Shown: positions 17,250 to 25,524, counted from the first letter of the stretch. The stretch: DNA of 64,000 nucleotides from Bacteroidota bacterium (GCA_023392125.1 JAEVZS010000002.1:1-64000), one strand, 5' to 3'. The notes: generated by a model from the letters alone, not told the origin. Numbers and translations are program-made.

Positions 17250-18173
17250 ATGAAAGAACTTTACGATGTTATTGTTGTCGGAGGTGGGCCTGCCGGTTTA
17301 AACGCTGCATTAATTCTTGCCAGATGTTTGAGACGCGTTTTGGTTTTTGATCACGGCAAACCCCGAAATCGCTGGGCACAGGCAAGCCATGGTTTTTTAT
17401 CAAGAGATGGAATCAATCCCTTGGAACTTGTGAGAATCAGTAAAGAACAGCTAAGAGTTTATAATGTTGAGATAAAGGAGCTGGAAGTGGTTAATGCTCG
17501 TAAGGAACAAAATTTTATCGTAACGGATGAAAAGGGAGAAGAGTATTATTCAAAAAAACTTCTTATAGCTACCGGATTAAAAGATTTGCTGCCTAAAATT
17601 CCGGGATTCGAAAAACTCTACGGAAAAAGCGTTTTTCACTGTCCGTATTGCGACGGATTTGAAAACCGTTTTACCAAGCTTGCAGCTTACGGATACCACA
17701 AAAGCGGGGTAGGGCTGGCGATCAGTCTTACCAACTGGAGCGCAGATGTGGTGTTGTTTACAGATGGAAAGGATATATCGGATCAGGATAAAGATAAACT
17801 GAGACTTCATGGTATTGAAGTAGTAACAAAAAAAATCACAAGGCTTGACGGAGATGAATACCTCAAGGGAATTGTGTTGGAAGATGGTACCTGCATAGCG
17901 AGAAATGCTGTATTTTTTTCCACTGAGCAGTATCAGCGATCACATCTTGCCGAAGAGCTGGGTTGCGAGTTCAGCACCTACAATATGGTAGAAACGGACG
18001 ATTTTCAACAAACGAATGTGTCCGGGCTCTATGTTGCCGGTGATGCGGCCAGAGATGTGCAGCTGATTGTCATTGCAGCCGCGGAGGGGGCCCGTGCAGC
18101 TGTTATTATCAATAAAGCTTTTCAGAAAGAAGAAGCAAAACTGGCAAGTATTAACGCGGAACTGAAAAAGTAA
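17250..18173 (+). CDS. NAD(P)/FAD-dependent oxidoreductase, thioredoxin-reductase-like
   Basis: A 307-residue low-molecular-weight disulfide-reductase-type flavoprotein. FAD-binding GGGPAGLNAAL is at 11-21. The redox-active pair sits in FHCPYCDGFE. The nucleotide-binding loop is the degenerate GYHKSGVGLAISL seen in a non-canonical branch of the family, and the FAD-ribityl motif YVAGDAARDVQL lies near the end. It differs from true TrxB (CATC active site), so its electron acceptor may not be thioredoxin. GAGG precedes the start by about 12 nt. Confidence 0.85.
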   Translation: MKELYDVIVVGGGPAGLNAALILARCLRRVLVFDHGKPRNRWAQASHGFLSRDGINPLELVRISKEQLRVYNVEIKELEVVNARKEQNFIVTDEKGEEYYSKKLLIATGLKDLLPKIPGFEKLYGKSVFHCPYCDGFENRFTKLAAYGYHKSGVGLAISLTNWSADVVLFTDGKDISDQDKDKLRLHGIEVVTKKITRLDGDEYLKGIVLEDGTCIARNAVFFSTEQYQRSHLAEELGCEFSTYNMVETDDFQQTNVSGLYVAGDAARDVQLIVIAAAEGARAAVIINKAFQKEEAKLASINAELKK

Positions 18174-18230
18174 ACGTATTTTGCCCGATTTTGGTTAAAA
18201 TTATAGAGTGGAGGATTAAAAAGGGGATCT

Positions 18231-18596
18231 ATGGAAATTTCTTTCGTTATATTTATATGTACTTTATTGACAATCGTTGGAGTTGTATCGATGGTTATTA
18301 CATTGAGAAAAAGGCGACTGTCAATAACGCTGAGTGCGTTTCACGGTTTACTGACACTGGCAGTCTTTGGGGTATTTACCGGTTATATTGTCAATGAAAT
18401 ACCTAATGTTGTGCTGACATGGCCGAGAATAAGCTATATGTTTTATGCAATTGCGGGAATTACAGTAATTGCATCAATATTTGTCAATAAAATGCTGAGT
18501 GTTAAGTTGCCCAGATGGGTACCGCTTTCATATGGGGCATTTGAGATTCTGGGATATGCAGCGTTGTGGATAACAGCGGTTTCATTTATGCATTAA
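18231..18596 (+). CDS. Small four-helix integral membrane protein, unknown function
   Basis: A 121-residue protein with about four predicted membrane spans (near 3-24, 35-52, 66-84 and 98-119) joined by short basic loops, such as the LRKRRLS turn after the first helix. No charged residue pattern suggesting a channel or enzyme. It follows the FAD oxidoreductase by 57 bp and may be co-transcribed. GGGGATCT before the ATG is a weak Shine-Dalgarno-like sequence. I do not recognise the family. Confidence 0.7.
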   Translation: MEISFVIFICTLLTIVGVVSMVITLRKRRLSITLSAFHGLLTLAVFGVFTGYIVNEIPNVVLTWPRISYMFYAIAGITVIASIFVNKMLSVKLPRWVPLSYGAFEILGYAALWITAVSFMH

Positions 18597-18644
18597 TCAG
18601 CTATGGGATATATAGTCTGTAGTGACCATTACCAGCCGCATGCA

Positions 18645-18697
18645 AAAGAACCATAACATCAGAGGTATTCTGTCTTATGGTTCTTTATTTTTTTATA
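18645..18697 (+). terminator. Terminator after the small membrane protein
   Basis: Perfect 12-bp stem (AAAGAACCATAA 18645-18656 with TTATGGTTCTTT 18675-18686), with a nested CAGA/TCTG pair in the 18-nt loop, followed by a T run. Confidence 0.8.
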
Positions 18698-18713
18698 GTA
18701 TGGCGGAATATTG

Positions 18714-18977
18714 TCAGTAGCTTTTCAATAAGCGATTGACTCTGGTCTTTTCGCGGTGAAAATATGTTTTCCAGTCACTTAACGCATTTTCAGATATACG
18801 GACTTTATTTCTTGCCAGTTCTTCTTTAAACTCTTCCCAGCTCATTGTATACCAGTCTTTTATTTTTTTACCTGCTCTTAGTCCGAAATCTACATACAAC
18901 ATCTTGTAAAATTGATTAAGAACATGGTTCAGCTCCTGTTCTCGCTGTTCTTTATCGATTAAAAGTTCTACATCCAT
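18714..18977 (-). CDS. Small unknown protein, 87 residues
   Basis: A predicted all-helical, highly charged soluble protein (rich in Lys, Glu, Arg and Trp/Tyr), without signal peptide or membrane segment. A central block MLYVDFGLRAGKKIKDWY followed by MSWEEFKEEL looks like a conserved core. The C-terminus is basic (HREKTRVNRLLKSY). It stands alone between two terminators, with the repeat-containing region 18978-19140 upstream. Function unknown; the composition would suit a nucleic-acid or protein adaptor, but that is a guess. Confidence 0.6.
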   Translation of the reverse strand: MDVELLIDKEQREQELNHVLNQFYKMLYVDFGLRAGKKIKDWYTMSWEEFKEELARNKVRISENALSDWKTYFHREKTRVNRLLKSY

Positions 18978-19056
18978 ACTTTATTTATATTTTATATTTA
19001 TTTAATTATATTTTTATTTTTTCGCAACTAGATTCGGTCTAATAGTACTGTTGTGT

Positions 19057-19099
19057 TTAACCAGTGACTGGATGTGTCACTGTATTATATTAACCAGTG
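19057..19099. repeat. Direct and inverted repeats upstream of the 87-residue gene
   Basis: TTAACCAGTG occurs at 19057-19066 and again at 19090-19099. Between and overlapping them is a perfect 7-bp dyad CAGTGAC (19062-19068) / GTCACTG (19076-19082). The block lies 80-120 bp before the start at 18977 and could be an operator. Confidence 0.45.
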
Positions 19100-19172
19100 G
19101 AGCAGTGGATAGTTTCGAAATAGAGAGGGATTAATACAGAATTAAAAGTTCACTTTCTGATAAATAAAAAAT

Positions 19173-19199
19173 GCAGGCATCATCGAAATGATTGCCTGC
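19173..19199 (-). terminator. Terminator of the Gre-like protein gene
   Basis: GCAGGC (19173-19178) pairs with GCCTGC (19194-19199), extended through TCAT/ATGA with a single bulge. Read on the minus strand it is followed by ATTTTTTATTTA. Confidence 0.75.
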
Positions 19200-19221
19200 T
19201 TATTTGTTGATAGTTAGTTGT

Positions 19222-19677
19222 TTATAAAATGTCAAGTATTTTGACATTCTGATTTCTGAAGGAAAAGGAATCGTCCTTTTTTTTGCCTGACAAGGTTTGG
19301 TAAATCGGACTTTGTGTAGAGATCGCCAGATAGGTTTCACCATCTTCTGTTTTTACTTCTCCCAGACTTATACTGACAAAATAATTGTGCAGATTGGTTT
19401 TTACTACAGATCCCAGTTTGACGGTAGTATGTTCTGCAATATTTATCCTGTTTAGCACGGACAAGCCATCTATGCCTTCTTGTATTTGCCTCGAATACAT
19501 GTCTCTTTCTGTGTTAAGTGACTCTCTGAATGATTCCATGCTGTCTTCGATAGAGCTTCTTTCTTCTTCTACACTTTCCTTGACAGAGGCTATGGCTTTC
19601 TGGGCTGTATGTATACTTGCCTTTTGCTGATCGATGCAAGCCTGAAGCAGTTCTTTCTTTTTCTCAAGTTTCTCCAT
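19222..19677 (-). CDS. Coiled-coil protein with GreA/GreB C-terminal-like domain
   Basis: A 151-residue protein. Residues 1-75 are a charged coiled coil with a four-residue Gln/Lys/Glu pattern. Residues 85-151 resemble the FKBP-like C-terminal domain of Gre transcript-cleavage factors: GSVVKTNLHNYFVSISLGE, then AISTQSPIYQTLSGKKKDDSF ending in VKILDIL. Gre factors insert a coiled coil into the RNA polymerase secondary channel, with two acidic residues at the tip. Here the loop region has EEERSSIEDSMESF, so acidic residues exist, but the tip cannot be placed. It may bind RNA polymerase without being a true cleavage factor. Confidence 0.7.
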   Translation of the reverse strand: MEKLEKKKELLQACIDQQKASIHTAQKAIASVKESVEEERSSIEDSMESFRESLNTERDMYSRQIQEGIDGLSVLNRINIAEHTTVKLGSVVKTNLHNYFVSISLGEVKTEDGETYLAISTQSPIYQTLSGKKKDDSFSFRNQNVKILDIL

Positions 19678-19724
19678 TATTCTATTGTCAAATCGAATTT
19701 TTATTACATATGCTTATCACTAAA

Positions 19725-20702
19725 CTATAAAAGGAGGTATCCTGTTTGTTCCCTGACCAGATTAAAAGGTTCATTCTTCACAAGAAACATACCATCCAGA
19801 TCATAATACTGACATAACGGAGTAAGATATAATGCCGATTTGATGCCAAGCGATGTTTCAATCATACATCCGATCATCGTGGACAGGTTATGCATTTGGG
19901 CTTCCCGAAGGATATCTCTGCCATGAATAAATCCTCCGGCTTTCATAAGCTTCATATTGATTCCGTGAAACTGTCCGGCTATTTTTTCCATATCAGGATT
20001 GCTGGTAACCGATTCGTCGGCAAATACAGGTACTGTGCTTCGGGATTTAAGATATACGCCGGCCTCTTCCTGTGCAGCAGGCAAAGGCTGTTCAAGAAAC
20101 AAGACAGGAATATCCCTGATTGTTTCCAGAAACCGGATGACACTGTCAGGATCAGGAAAAGCTTCATTAGCATCTATACATATCGGTTTTCGGCAATGAT
20201 CGAAGAGTGCTCGTGTAAGCTCTGTGGCATTCTGCTGGTTTACTTTTAATTTGAGCAGGGAAAAGCGTTTCAGTTTATGTTGTTTAATGAAGGAAGAAAT
20301 TTCAGAGGCTTCCATAATCGGCAGGGTATAGGATGTCGGGACCGGTGAAGGTTCGGGAAGATCTAAAAGCTCTGACAGCGTACTGTTTTTTTTGCTGCAG
20401 ATAAAAAACAGAAAAGCGGATTCAATTCCGAAACGCAGAGCATTGGGAAAATCCTTTATTTTTTCTGTCAGGTCGTCTATACTGCTTATGGATGCCGCAT
20501 CACGGATAAACCGGGAAAACCAGCCGATAATGAGGTCCGGGGTTTCACCGTAACGGATATTCGGCGCCACTTCGCCCATGCCACTGTACGTACCATCGGT
20601 GACAGTAATGAACAGATTGATCTTTTCGGTACTGGTATTTCTGGATATCTTCCAGGTATACAGCAGTTCCAGATGTTGTTGAGTAATGCTCCAGGTTAAC
20701 AC
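19725..20702 (-). CDS. Dipeptide epimerase (enolase superfamily)
   Basis: A 325-residue muconate-lactonizing subgroup enzyme. The capping domain (1-~110) is followed by the barrel with the KxK motif in LLKLKVN (general base Lys), metal ligands in CIDANEAF, LEQPLP and FADESV, and the second catalytic lysine in GINMKLMKAGGF. This residue set matches L-Ala-D/L-Glu and related dipeptide epimerases, which recycle murein peptides. Other MLE-subgroup reactions such as o-succinylbenzoate synthase are possible, but no menaquinone genes are nearby. It is divergent from the SlyD-type gene; both promoters share about 90 bp. Confidence 0.85.
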   Translation of the reverse strand: MLTWSITQQHLELLYTWKISRNTSTEKINLFITVTDGTYSGMGEVAPNIRYGETPDLIIGWFSRFIRDAASISSIDDLTEKIKDFPNALRFGIESAFLFFICSKKNSTLSELLDLPEPSPVPTSYTLPIMEASEISSFIKQHKLKRFSLLKLKVNQQNATELTRALFDHCRKPICIDANEAFPDPDSVIRFLETIRDIPVLFLEQPLPAAQEEAGVYLKSRSTVPVFADESVTSNPDMEKIAGQFHGINMKLMKAGGFIHGRDILREAQMHNLSTMIGCMIETSLGIKSALYLTPLCQYYDLDGMFLVKNEPFNLVREQTGYLLL

Positions 20703-20793
20703 AAAACTTAAGTTTTTTCGAAAAAATGAAATAAAGTTAAAACAATTGGCTACTTTAGTTATTTAGTAAAATTAAACATATAACTTTTTTTTG

Positions 20794-21306
20794 ATGAAAG
20801 TAGCCAAAAATACTGTAGTAGCCCTGACATATGAGCTAAAAGTAAATGATGACGAAGGAACTAAGCAGTTAATAGAGAAAGTCGAAACCGATCATCCGAT
20901 GACAATACTTTTTGGTCAGAGCGGTCTTCCGGAAAGATTTGAGTCCGAAATTGAAGGCATGGAACAGGGCGACAGCTTTAGCTTTGAGATCGAAGTGGGT
21001 GATGCGTATGGTGAGTATGAGGAAGAAGCAGTGGTAAAGCTACCTAAGGATGTATTTAATGTAGATGGCAAATTCAACGAAGAGGATTTTCCGGTAGGCT
21101 CTATGGTCCCCATGACCGATCAGGAAGGCAATATGCTCAGAGGACGTGTTCTTGATATTGAATCAGATGCGCTGATTATGGACTTTAATCATCCTCTTGC
21201 CGGTCATAATCTGTATTTCGAAGGAAAGATTGAAATGGTACGTCTGGCTACTGCAGATGAGCTGGATCATGGCCATGCACACGGTCCTGGCGGCCATCAT
21301 CACTGA
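20794..21306 (+). CDS. FKBP-type peptidyl-prolyl isomerase, SlyD-like
   Basis: A 170-residue SlyD-family protein, with a split FKBP domain around an inserted IF chaperone flap and a histidine-rich tail (DELDHGHAHGPGGHHH) that likely binds Ni or Zn. Conserved FKBP/SlyD blocks include TILFGQSGLPERFE, GDAYGEYEEE and DFNHPLAGHNLYFE. It should act as a cytoplasmic prolyl isomerase and metallochaperone. The first ATG in frame is 20794; a TTG at 20791 directly precedes it. Confidence 0.93.
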   Translation: MKVAKNTVVALTYELKVNDDEGTKQLIEKVETDHPMTILFGQSGLPERFESEIEGMEQGDSFSFEIEVGDAYGEYEEEAVVKLPKDVFNVDGKFNEEDFPVGSMVPMTDQEGNMLRGRVLDIESDALIMDFNHPLAGHNLYFEGKIEMVRLATADELDHGHAHGPGGHHH

Positions 21307-21356
21307 TTTGAACAGCTGCCGGTTTGAACAGAGCCGCAGTAACCGTTTTATATAAA

Positions 21357-21386
21357 AAGGCAGCGAACAGAGCTGCCTTCTTTTTT
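21357..21386 (+). terminator. Terminator after the SlyD-like gene
   Basis: AAGGCAGC (21357-21364) pairs with GCTGCCTT (21372-21379) across a 7-nt loop, followed by CTTTTTT. Confidence 0.85.
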
Positions 21387-21442
21387 GCTCCGGATTGAAG
21401 AAACTGCGTCCAACTTTTTATATTCCATTAATAAAAATTGGC

Positions 21443-21450
21443 TAATATTG
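21443..21450 (+). promoter_or_regulatory. Candidate -7 element of the his operon
   Basis: TAATATTG (one mismatch to TAnnTTTG) lies 27 nt before the hisH TTG start, just after the preceding terminator. No clear -33 half. Confidence 0.35.
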
Positions 21451-21477
21451 CATATTGCAGGCCAAAACAAAAAATTC

Positions 21478-22068
21478 TTGAAAGTTGCAATAGTAAAATA
21501 TAATGCGGGCAATACGCAATCAGTAATATACGCGCTTAATCGCCTTGGAATAGAACCGCTTGTTACCGATGATGAGGAAGAATTAAGAGGGGCCGATAAA
21601 GTCATTTTTCCGGGAGTTGGAGAAGCCAGTTCTGCCATACGCTATCTTAAAGCGAATAATCTTGAAAAACTGATCCCTTCTCTCCGGCAGCCGGTATTGG
21701 GAATCTGTCTTGGATTGCAGCTAATGTGCAGATACTCGGAGGAGAATGATATTAATTGTCTTGGCATATTTCCGATAGATGTGAAGCGTTTTCCGGCAGG
21801 AGAAGATAAGGTTCCTCATATGGGTTGGAATACGGTCTCCGATCTTAAAGGGCCCCTTTTTGAAGGAATCAGGGAGAATGATTTTGTCTATTTTGTACAT
21901 AGCTATTATGCAGCTCTGAGTCCTTACACTATTGCGACTACAGAGTATATATTGCCTTATAGCTCAGCTTTGCACAAGGACAATTTTTATGCAGCCCAGT
22001 TTCATCCTGAGAAATCAGGCAAAGCGGGAGAACGTATTGTTAGAAACTTCATAGATTTAAAGAATTAA
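21478..22068 (+). CDS. hisH: Imidazole glycerol phosphate synthase subunit HisH (glutaminase)
   Basis: A 196-residue class I glutamine amidotransferase that supplies ammonia to HisF. The nucleophile is Cys77 in LGICLGLQL; the catalytic His-Glu pair is in QFHPEKSG near residue 180. The family N-terminus KVAIVKYNAGN starts directly after a TTG at 21478, so I take this TTG as the start codon; the 31 upstream in-frame residues lack homology-like features. First gene of hisH-hisA-hisF-hisIE, with hisA 10 bp away. hisG, D, C and B are not in the window. Confidence 0.95.
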   Translation: MKVAIVKYNAGNTQSVIYALNRLGIEPLVTDDEEELRGADKVIFPGVGEASSAIRYLKANNLEKLIPSLRQPVLGICLGLQLMCRYSEENDINCLGIFPIDVKRFPAGEDKVPHMGWNTVSDLKGPLFEGIRENDFVYFVHSYYAALSPYTIATTEYILPYSSALHKDNFYAAQFHPEKSGKAGERIVRNFIDLKN

Positions 22069-22078
22069 TATATCCAAA

Positions 22079-22792
22079 ATGAAAATTATTCCGGCAATTG
22101 ATCTTATTGATGGAAAGTGTGTCCGGCTTACTCAGGGGGATTTTAATCAGAAAAAGCAATATAATGAAAACCCGCTTGAAGTAGCAAAGGCTTTTGAAGA
22201 TGCGGGAATAGAGCATTTACATCTGGTAGATCTGGATGGTGCCAGACATAAGAAAATTGTGAACCACAAGGTGCTTGAAACTATTGCTGCGAAAACACGG
22301 CTTAAAGTAGATTTCGGAGGAGGAATACAATCAGATGAGGATATAAAACTGGCATTTGAATGCGGGGCAGCGCAGATTACGGGTGGAAGCATTGCAGTAA
22401 AAAATCCTGATTTATTTGAAAGCTGGCTGGTATCATACGGCTCAGAGAAGATTATCCTGGGGGCTGATACCAAAGACGGTTTTATTGCAGTAAGTGGCTG
22501 GCAGGAGACCAGTCCGCTGTCCGTCATGGATCTGCTGAAAAAATATACGGAAAAAGGTGTTTCTTATTCCATATGTACAGATGTTGCAAAGGATGGGCTG
22601 CTTATGGGACCCTCGTTTGACCTGTATTCGGAAATTATGAATCATTTTCCTGATCTTAAGCTGATTGCCAGTGGCGGAGTAGCCACACTGGATGATTTAA
22701 AGCAGTTGCGGGATGCAGGTATGTACGGAGCAATAGTTGGCAAGGCTTTTTACGAAGGACGCATTACGCTGGAAGAGTTAAGCCGTTTTTAA
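22079..22792 (+). CDS. hisA: Phosphoribosylformimino-5-aminoimidazole carboxamide ribotide isomerase
   Basis: A 237-residue (beta-alpha)8-barrel enzyme catalysing the Amadori rearrangement of ProFAR to PRFAR in histidine synthesis. The catalytic aspartates are Asp8 in IPAIDLIDG and Asp130 in LGADTKDG. The two phosphate-binding loops DFGGGIQ (78-84) and ASGGVATLDDL are present. The enzyme shares ancestry with HisF, encoded 20 bp downstream. Confidence 0.97.
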   Translation: MKIIPAIDLIDGKCVRLTQGDFNQKKQYNENPLEVAKAFEDAGIEHLHLVDLDGARHKKIVNHKVLETIAAKTRLKVDFGGGIQSDEDIKLAFECGAAQITGGSIAVKNPDLFESWLVSYGSEKIILGADTKDGFIAVSGWQETSPLSVMDLLKKYTEKGVSYSICTDVAKDGLLMGPSFDLYSEIMNHFPDLKLIASGGVATLDDLKQLRDAGMYGAIVGKAFYEGRITLEELSRF

Positions 22793-22812
22793 AACAGTAA
22801 AGAATACCTATT

Positions 22813-23568
22813 TTGTTAACCAAAAGGATCATTCCCTGTCTGGATGTTAAAAACGGAAGGACAGTAAAAGGAGTAAATTTTGAAAGTCTGAGAGATGCCG
22901 GTGATCCGGTTGAGCTAGGGGCTCTCTATGCAGTCCAGGGCGCTGATGAATTAGTTTATCTTGATATTACAGCTACACTGGAAAAGAGAAAGACACTGGT
23001 TGAACTTGTGAAAAGAGTTGCCAGTGAATTGAACATCCCGTTTACAGTAGGTGGCGGTATAGGATCCGTAGAAGATGTAGCTGCTTTGCTCAATGCCGGT
23101 GCTGATAAAGTCTCTATTAATTCCTCCGCGGTAAAAAATCCTGATCTGATCGATCAGCTGGCTAATGAATTCGGCAGTCAGTGCGTGGTTGTCGCTATTG
23201 ATACGAAGCTCTATGCGCATGAAAGCAGGGTTCATACCCACGGTGGAAAGCAGCCAACGGAAATAAATACCGTTCAGTGGGCAAAAGAGGTTCAGGAACG
23301 TGGTGCCGGAGAGATTCTTCTCACCAGTATGGATCATGATGGTACCAAAGCGGGATTTGCCTGTGAATTGACCGCAAAGATTTCCGAGAATCTTTCTATA
23401 CCCGTCATTGCTTCGGGAGGCGCCGGCAATATGGAGCATTTTGTGGAGGTGTTCGGCCGTGGAAAAGCGGATGCCGCACTTGCAGCGAGCATTTTTCACT
23501 TTAAGGAGATTGCTGTGCCAGAACTAAAAACTTATTTAAAAGGGAAAAATATTCCGGTAAGAATATGA
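22813..23568 (+). CDS. hisF: Imidazole glycerol phosphate synthase subunit HisF (cyclase)
   Basis: A 251-residue barrel enzyme that uses ammonia from HisH to convert PRFAR to imidazole glycerol phosphate and AICAR. Catalytic residues are Asp11 in IIPCLDVKNGR and Asp130 in VVAIDTK; the phosphate loops are TVGGGIGS and ASGGAGN. The start is TTG 22813, giving the invariant N-terminus LTKRIIPCLD. The stop overlaps the ATG of hisIE by 4 bp (ATGA). Confidence 0.97.
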   Translation: MLTKRIIPCLDVKNGRTVKGVNFESLRDAGDPVELGALYAVQGADELVYLDITATLEKRKTLVELVKRVASELNIPFTVGGGIGSVEDVAALLNAGADKVSINSSAVKNPDLIDQLANEFGSQCVVVAIDTKLYAHESRVHTHGGKQPTEINTVQWAKEVQERGAGEILLTSMDHDGTKAGFACELTAKISENLSIPVIASGGAGNMEHFVEVFGRGKADAALAASIFHFKEIAVPELKTYLKGKNIPVRI

Positions 23569-24158
23569 ACATAGATTTTAATAAAGAGGGCGGTCTTGTT
23601 CCGGTAATAGTGCAGGATTGGGTAACCAATAAAGTACTGATGCTTGGTTATATGAATGAGGAGGCTTACAATAAAACTCAGGAGGAAGGGAAAGTAACTT
23701 TTTACAGCCGGTCTAAAAAGCGTCTTTGGACCAAAGGTGAGACCACCGGTAATTTTTTAATATTGAAAGAAATAAAAGCCGACTGTGATCGTGATGCACT
23801 GCTTGTTAAAGCAGAGCCTGTCGGGCCGACTTGCCATACGGGAGCCGATACTTGTTGGGATGAAAATAATCAAAGTAGGATTTATTTTCTGGATTATCTG
23901 AAAAACCTGATCAGAGAGCGCCGGGTTAATCCGGATTCTGCTTCTTATACGAGCAGTCTTTTTGCCAAAGGCATCAATAAAGTAGCACAAAAAGTAGGAG
24001 AGGAAGCCGTAGAACTGGTGATTGAAGCAAAAGATGATAATACGGATCTTTTCAAGAATGAAGCTGCAGATCTTTTGTTTCACTATCTTGTATTGCTGGA
24101 AGCAAAAGGAATTGACCTGGACGAAATCATCGAAGTTCTCCGGGAACGTAATAAATAA
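23565..24158 (+). CDS. hisI: Bifunctional phosphoribosyl-AMP cyclohydrolase / phosphoribosyl-ATP pyrophosphatase
   Basis: A 197-residue fused HisIE enzyme catalysing histidine-synthesis steps 2 and 3. The N-terminal HisI half (1-~105) has MLGYMNEEAY, FYSRSKKRLWTKGETTGN and the zinc cysteines in GPTCHTGADTCW. The C-terminal HisE half (~110-197) has NKVAQKVGEEAVELVIEAK and EAADLLFHYLVLLEAKG, the pyrophosphatase helices. The fusion is normal in Bacteroidota. It overlaps hisF by 4 bp. Confidence 0.96.
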   Translation: MNIDFNKEGGLVPVIVQDWVTNKVLMLGYMNEEAYNKTQEEGKVTFYSRSKKRLWTKGETTGNFLILKEIKADCDRDALLVKAEPVGPTCHTGADTCWDENNQSRIYFLDYLKNLIRERRVNPDSASYTSSLFAKGINKVAQKVGEEAVELVIEAKDDNTDLFKNEAADLLFHYLVLLEAKGIDLDEIIEVLRERNK

Positions 24159-24182
24159 GTATCAGAAAGAGGCATTGTGCAT

Positions 24183-24216
24183 AATGGCAGTGATATTTTC
24201 GCTGCCATTTTTGTTA
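24183..24216 (+). terminator. Terminator of the his operon
   Basis: AATGGCAG (24183-24190) pairs with CTGCCATT (24202-24209), followed by TTTGTTAT; 24 bp after the hisIE stop. Confidence 0.75.
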
Positions 24217-24312
24217 TATGCTATTGATATTTTCATTAGAAACTGCTTAAAACAATTGATTCCGGTCCGATGTTTTTACCCTGTAGAATTATATTCCGGC
24301 CATCTTTTTGGT

Positions 24313-24335
24313 CTGACAGGAGATACTTCTGTCAG
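24313..24335. repeat. Short dyad upstream of the thioesterase gene
   Basis: Perfect 7-bp inverted repeat CTGACAG (24313-24319) / CTGTCAG (24329-24335) with a 9-nt spacer, 45 bp before the thioesterase ATG. No T run follows, so it is more likely an operator or leader hairpin than a terminator. Confidence 0.4.
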
Positions 24336-24379
24336 GATAAATTATATTGCCTATTATCGGATTTTAAGAAGCTAAATTT

Positions 24380-24820
24380 ATGTATAGTCAGACATTCCAG
24401 GTTATTTGGGCTAATATTGATGCAAACAGACATTTAAAGCATTCAGCGTACAATGATTACGCTGCTCAGGTACGATTGAATTATTTCAATGATCATGGCT
24501 TTTCCGTTGAAGAATTTGCCAGCTTACAGATTGGTCCTATTCTTTTTAGAGAAGAAACTATCTTTTTTAAGGAAGTCGGGATGAATGAAACGATAACAAT
24601 TGATATATTTCTTGCTGCAGCAAGACCGGATGGGTCCAGATGGCGTATATTTCATAATTTTTTTAAAAAGAACGGTGATAAAGCAGCGACCATTGAAGTT
24701 GACGGAGCCTGGATGGATCTGGCGACCCGTAAGCTGACCAGGCCGCCGGAAACAGTTCTCAAAATGGTTGAAAGAATGCCAAAGATTCCCAATTTTGAAT
24801 TTTGGCCGGAGCGCTCCTAA
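24380..24820 (+). CDS. Acyl-CoA thioesterase, 4HBT hotdog family
   Basis: A 146-residue single hotdog-fold protein of the 4-hydroxybenzoyl-CoA/FadM-like thioesterase type. It starts with WANIDANRHLKHSAYNDYAAQVR, where the aspartate-containing region aligns with the catalytic loop of 4HBT enzymes, followed by the long hotdog helix and strands FREETIFFKEVGMNETITI and WMDLATRKLTRPPETVL. It probably releases fatty acids from acyl-CoA or acyl-ACP; substrate not determinable. Its last 4 bp overlap the convergent pseudouridine synthase gene. Confidence 0.85.
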   Translation: MYSQTFQVIWANIDANRHLKHSAYNDYAAQVRLNYFNDHGFSVEEFASLQIGPILFREETIFFKEVGMNETITIDIFLAAARPDGSRWRIFHNFFKKNGDKAATIEVDGAWMDLATRKLTRPPETVLKMVERMPKIPNFEFWPERS

Positions 24821-25521
24821 AGACCAAGCTGCCGGAATAGCGCCGATTTTTCTTTCTCTGTCATCGTTGTCTGTAGACCCGGGAAAAGGCCTTCTGTGGT
24901 TATATTCATAATACGTGTTCGGGTCAGATGCAGTACGTTAAGATTCAGCTTGTGGCACATGCGGCGGATCTGGCGGTTTTTACCCTCAGTCAGAATTATC
25001 CTGAATGAATGAGAAGCAGTCCTTGTAACCTGACAGGGACGGGTTTTATAGCCCATAATAACGATCCCGGAGGCGAGCCGGGCTATCTGCTCATCTTGCA
25101 GCGGTTGATCTACCTGCACAAGATATTCTTTTTCATGGTCTCCGGACATCAGGGTTTTATTAAAGATCCTGCCATCATTACTTAAGATCAGCAGGCCCTC
25201 TGATTCCTTATCGAGGCGGCCAACCGGAAACACATCGGTAGGCAGTGTCAGAACACTATGCAGATTGCCGGGAATCTCACGGTTTAAGGTCGTTTCAATT
25301 CCCCGGGGTTTGTAATATTTCCAATAAATGAATTTTTTTCCCGGGCGGATCTCTCTGTTTTCAACTACAACACAGTCCTCAGGATATATTTTTTGATGAA
25401 CAGTTGCCGGCAGGTTGTTTATAAGCACTTTGCCCGAACAGATCAGCTCATTGGCTTTCTTGTTGGAAATCCGTAGTTTATGAACCAGAAAATATCTGAC
25501 TGAGGAATCAAGCTGCCGCAC
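24817..25521 (-). CDS. rluF: 23S rRNA pseudouridine synthase (RsuA/RluF-type)
   Basis: A 234-residue enzyme with an N-terminal S4 RNA-binding domain (about 5-60: LRISNKKANELICSGKVLIN) and an RsuA-family catalytic domain holding the catalytic aspartate in FPVGRLDKESEGLLILSNDG. The C-terminal block EGKNRQIRRMC is diagnostic of the RsuA/RluB/RluE/RluF group. The S4 domain and overall length fit RluF (U2604 of 23S rRNA) best, but RluB cannot be excluded. Together with the next small membrane gene (3 bp upstream) it forms a minus-strand pair. Confidence 0.85.
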   Translation of the reverse strand: MRQLDSSVRYFLVHKLRISNKKANELICSGKVLINNLPATVHQKIYPEDCVVVENREIRPGKKFIYWKYYKPRGIETTLNREIPGNLHSVLTLPTDVFPVGRLDKESEGLLILSNDGRIFNKTLMSGDHEKEYLVQVDQPLQDEQIARLASGIVIMGYKTRPCQVTRTASHSFRIILTEGKNRQIRRMCHKLNLNVLHLTRTRIMNITTEGLFPGLQTTMTEKEKSALFRQLGL

Positions 25522-25524
25522 TGT

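Noticed and set aside
17250..18173. True thioredoxin reductase (trxB)
   Set aside because: The active site is CPYC rather than CATC and the NADPH loop is degenerate, so it is called only a TrxB-like oxidoreductase.
22951..23499. 182-residue ORF antisense to hisF
   Set aside because: Shadow of a clear conserved gene; Cys/His/Ile-rich composition typical of antisense frames.
24022..24375. 117-residue ORF after hisIE
   Set aside because: It starts inside hisIE in another frame and runs through the his operon terminator; no conserved sequence seen.
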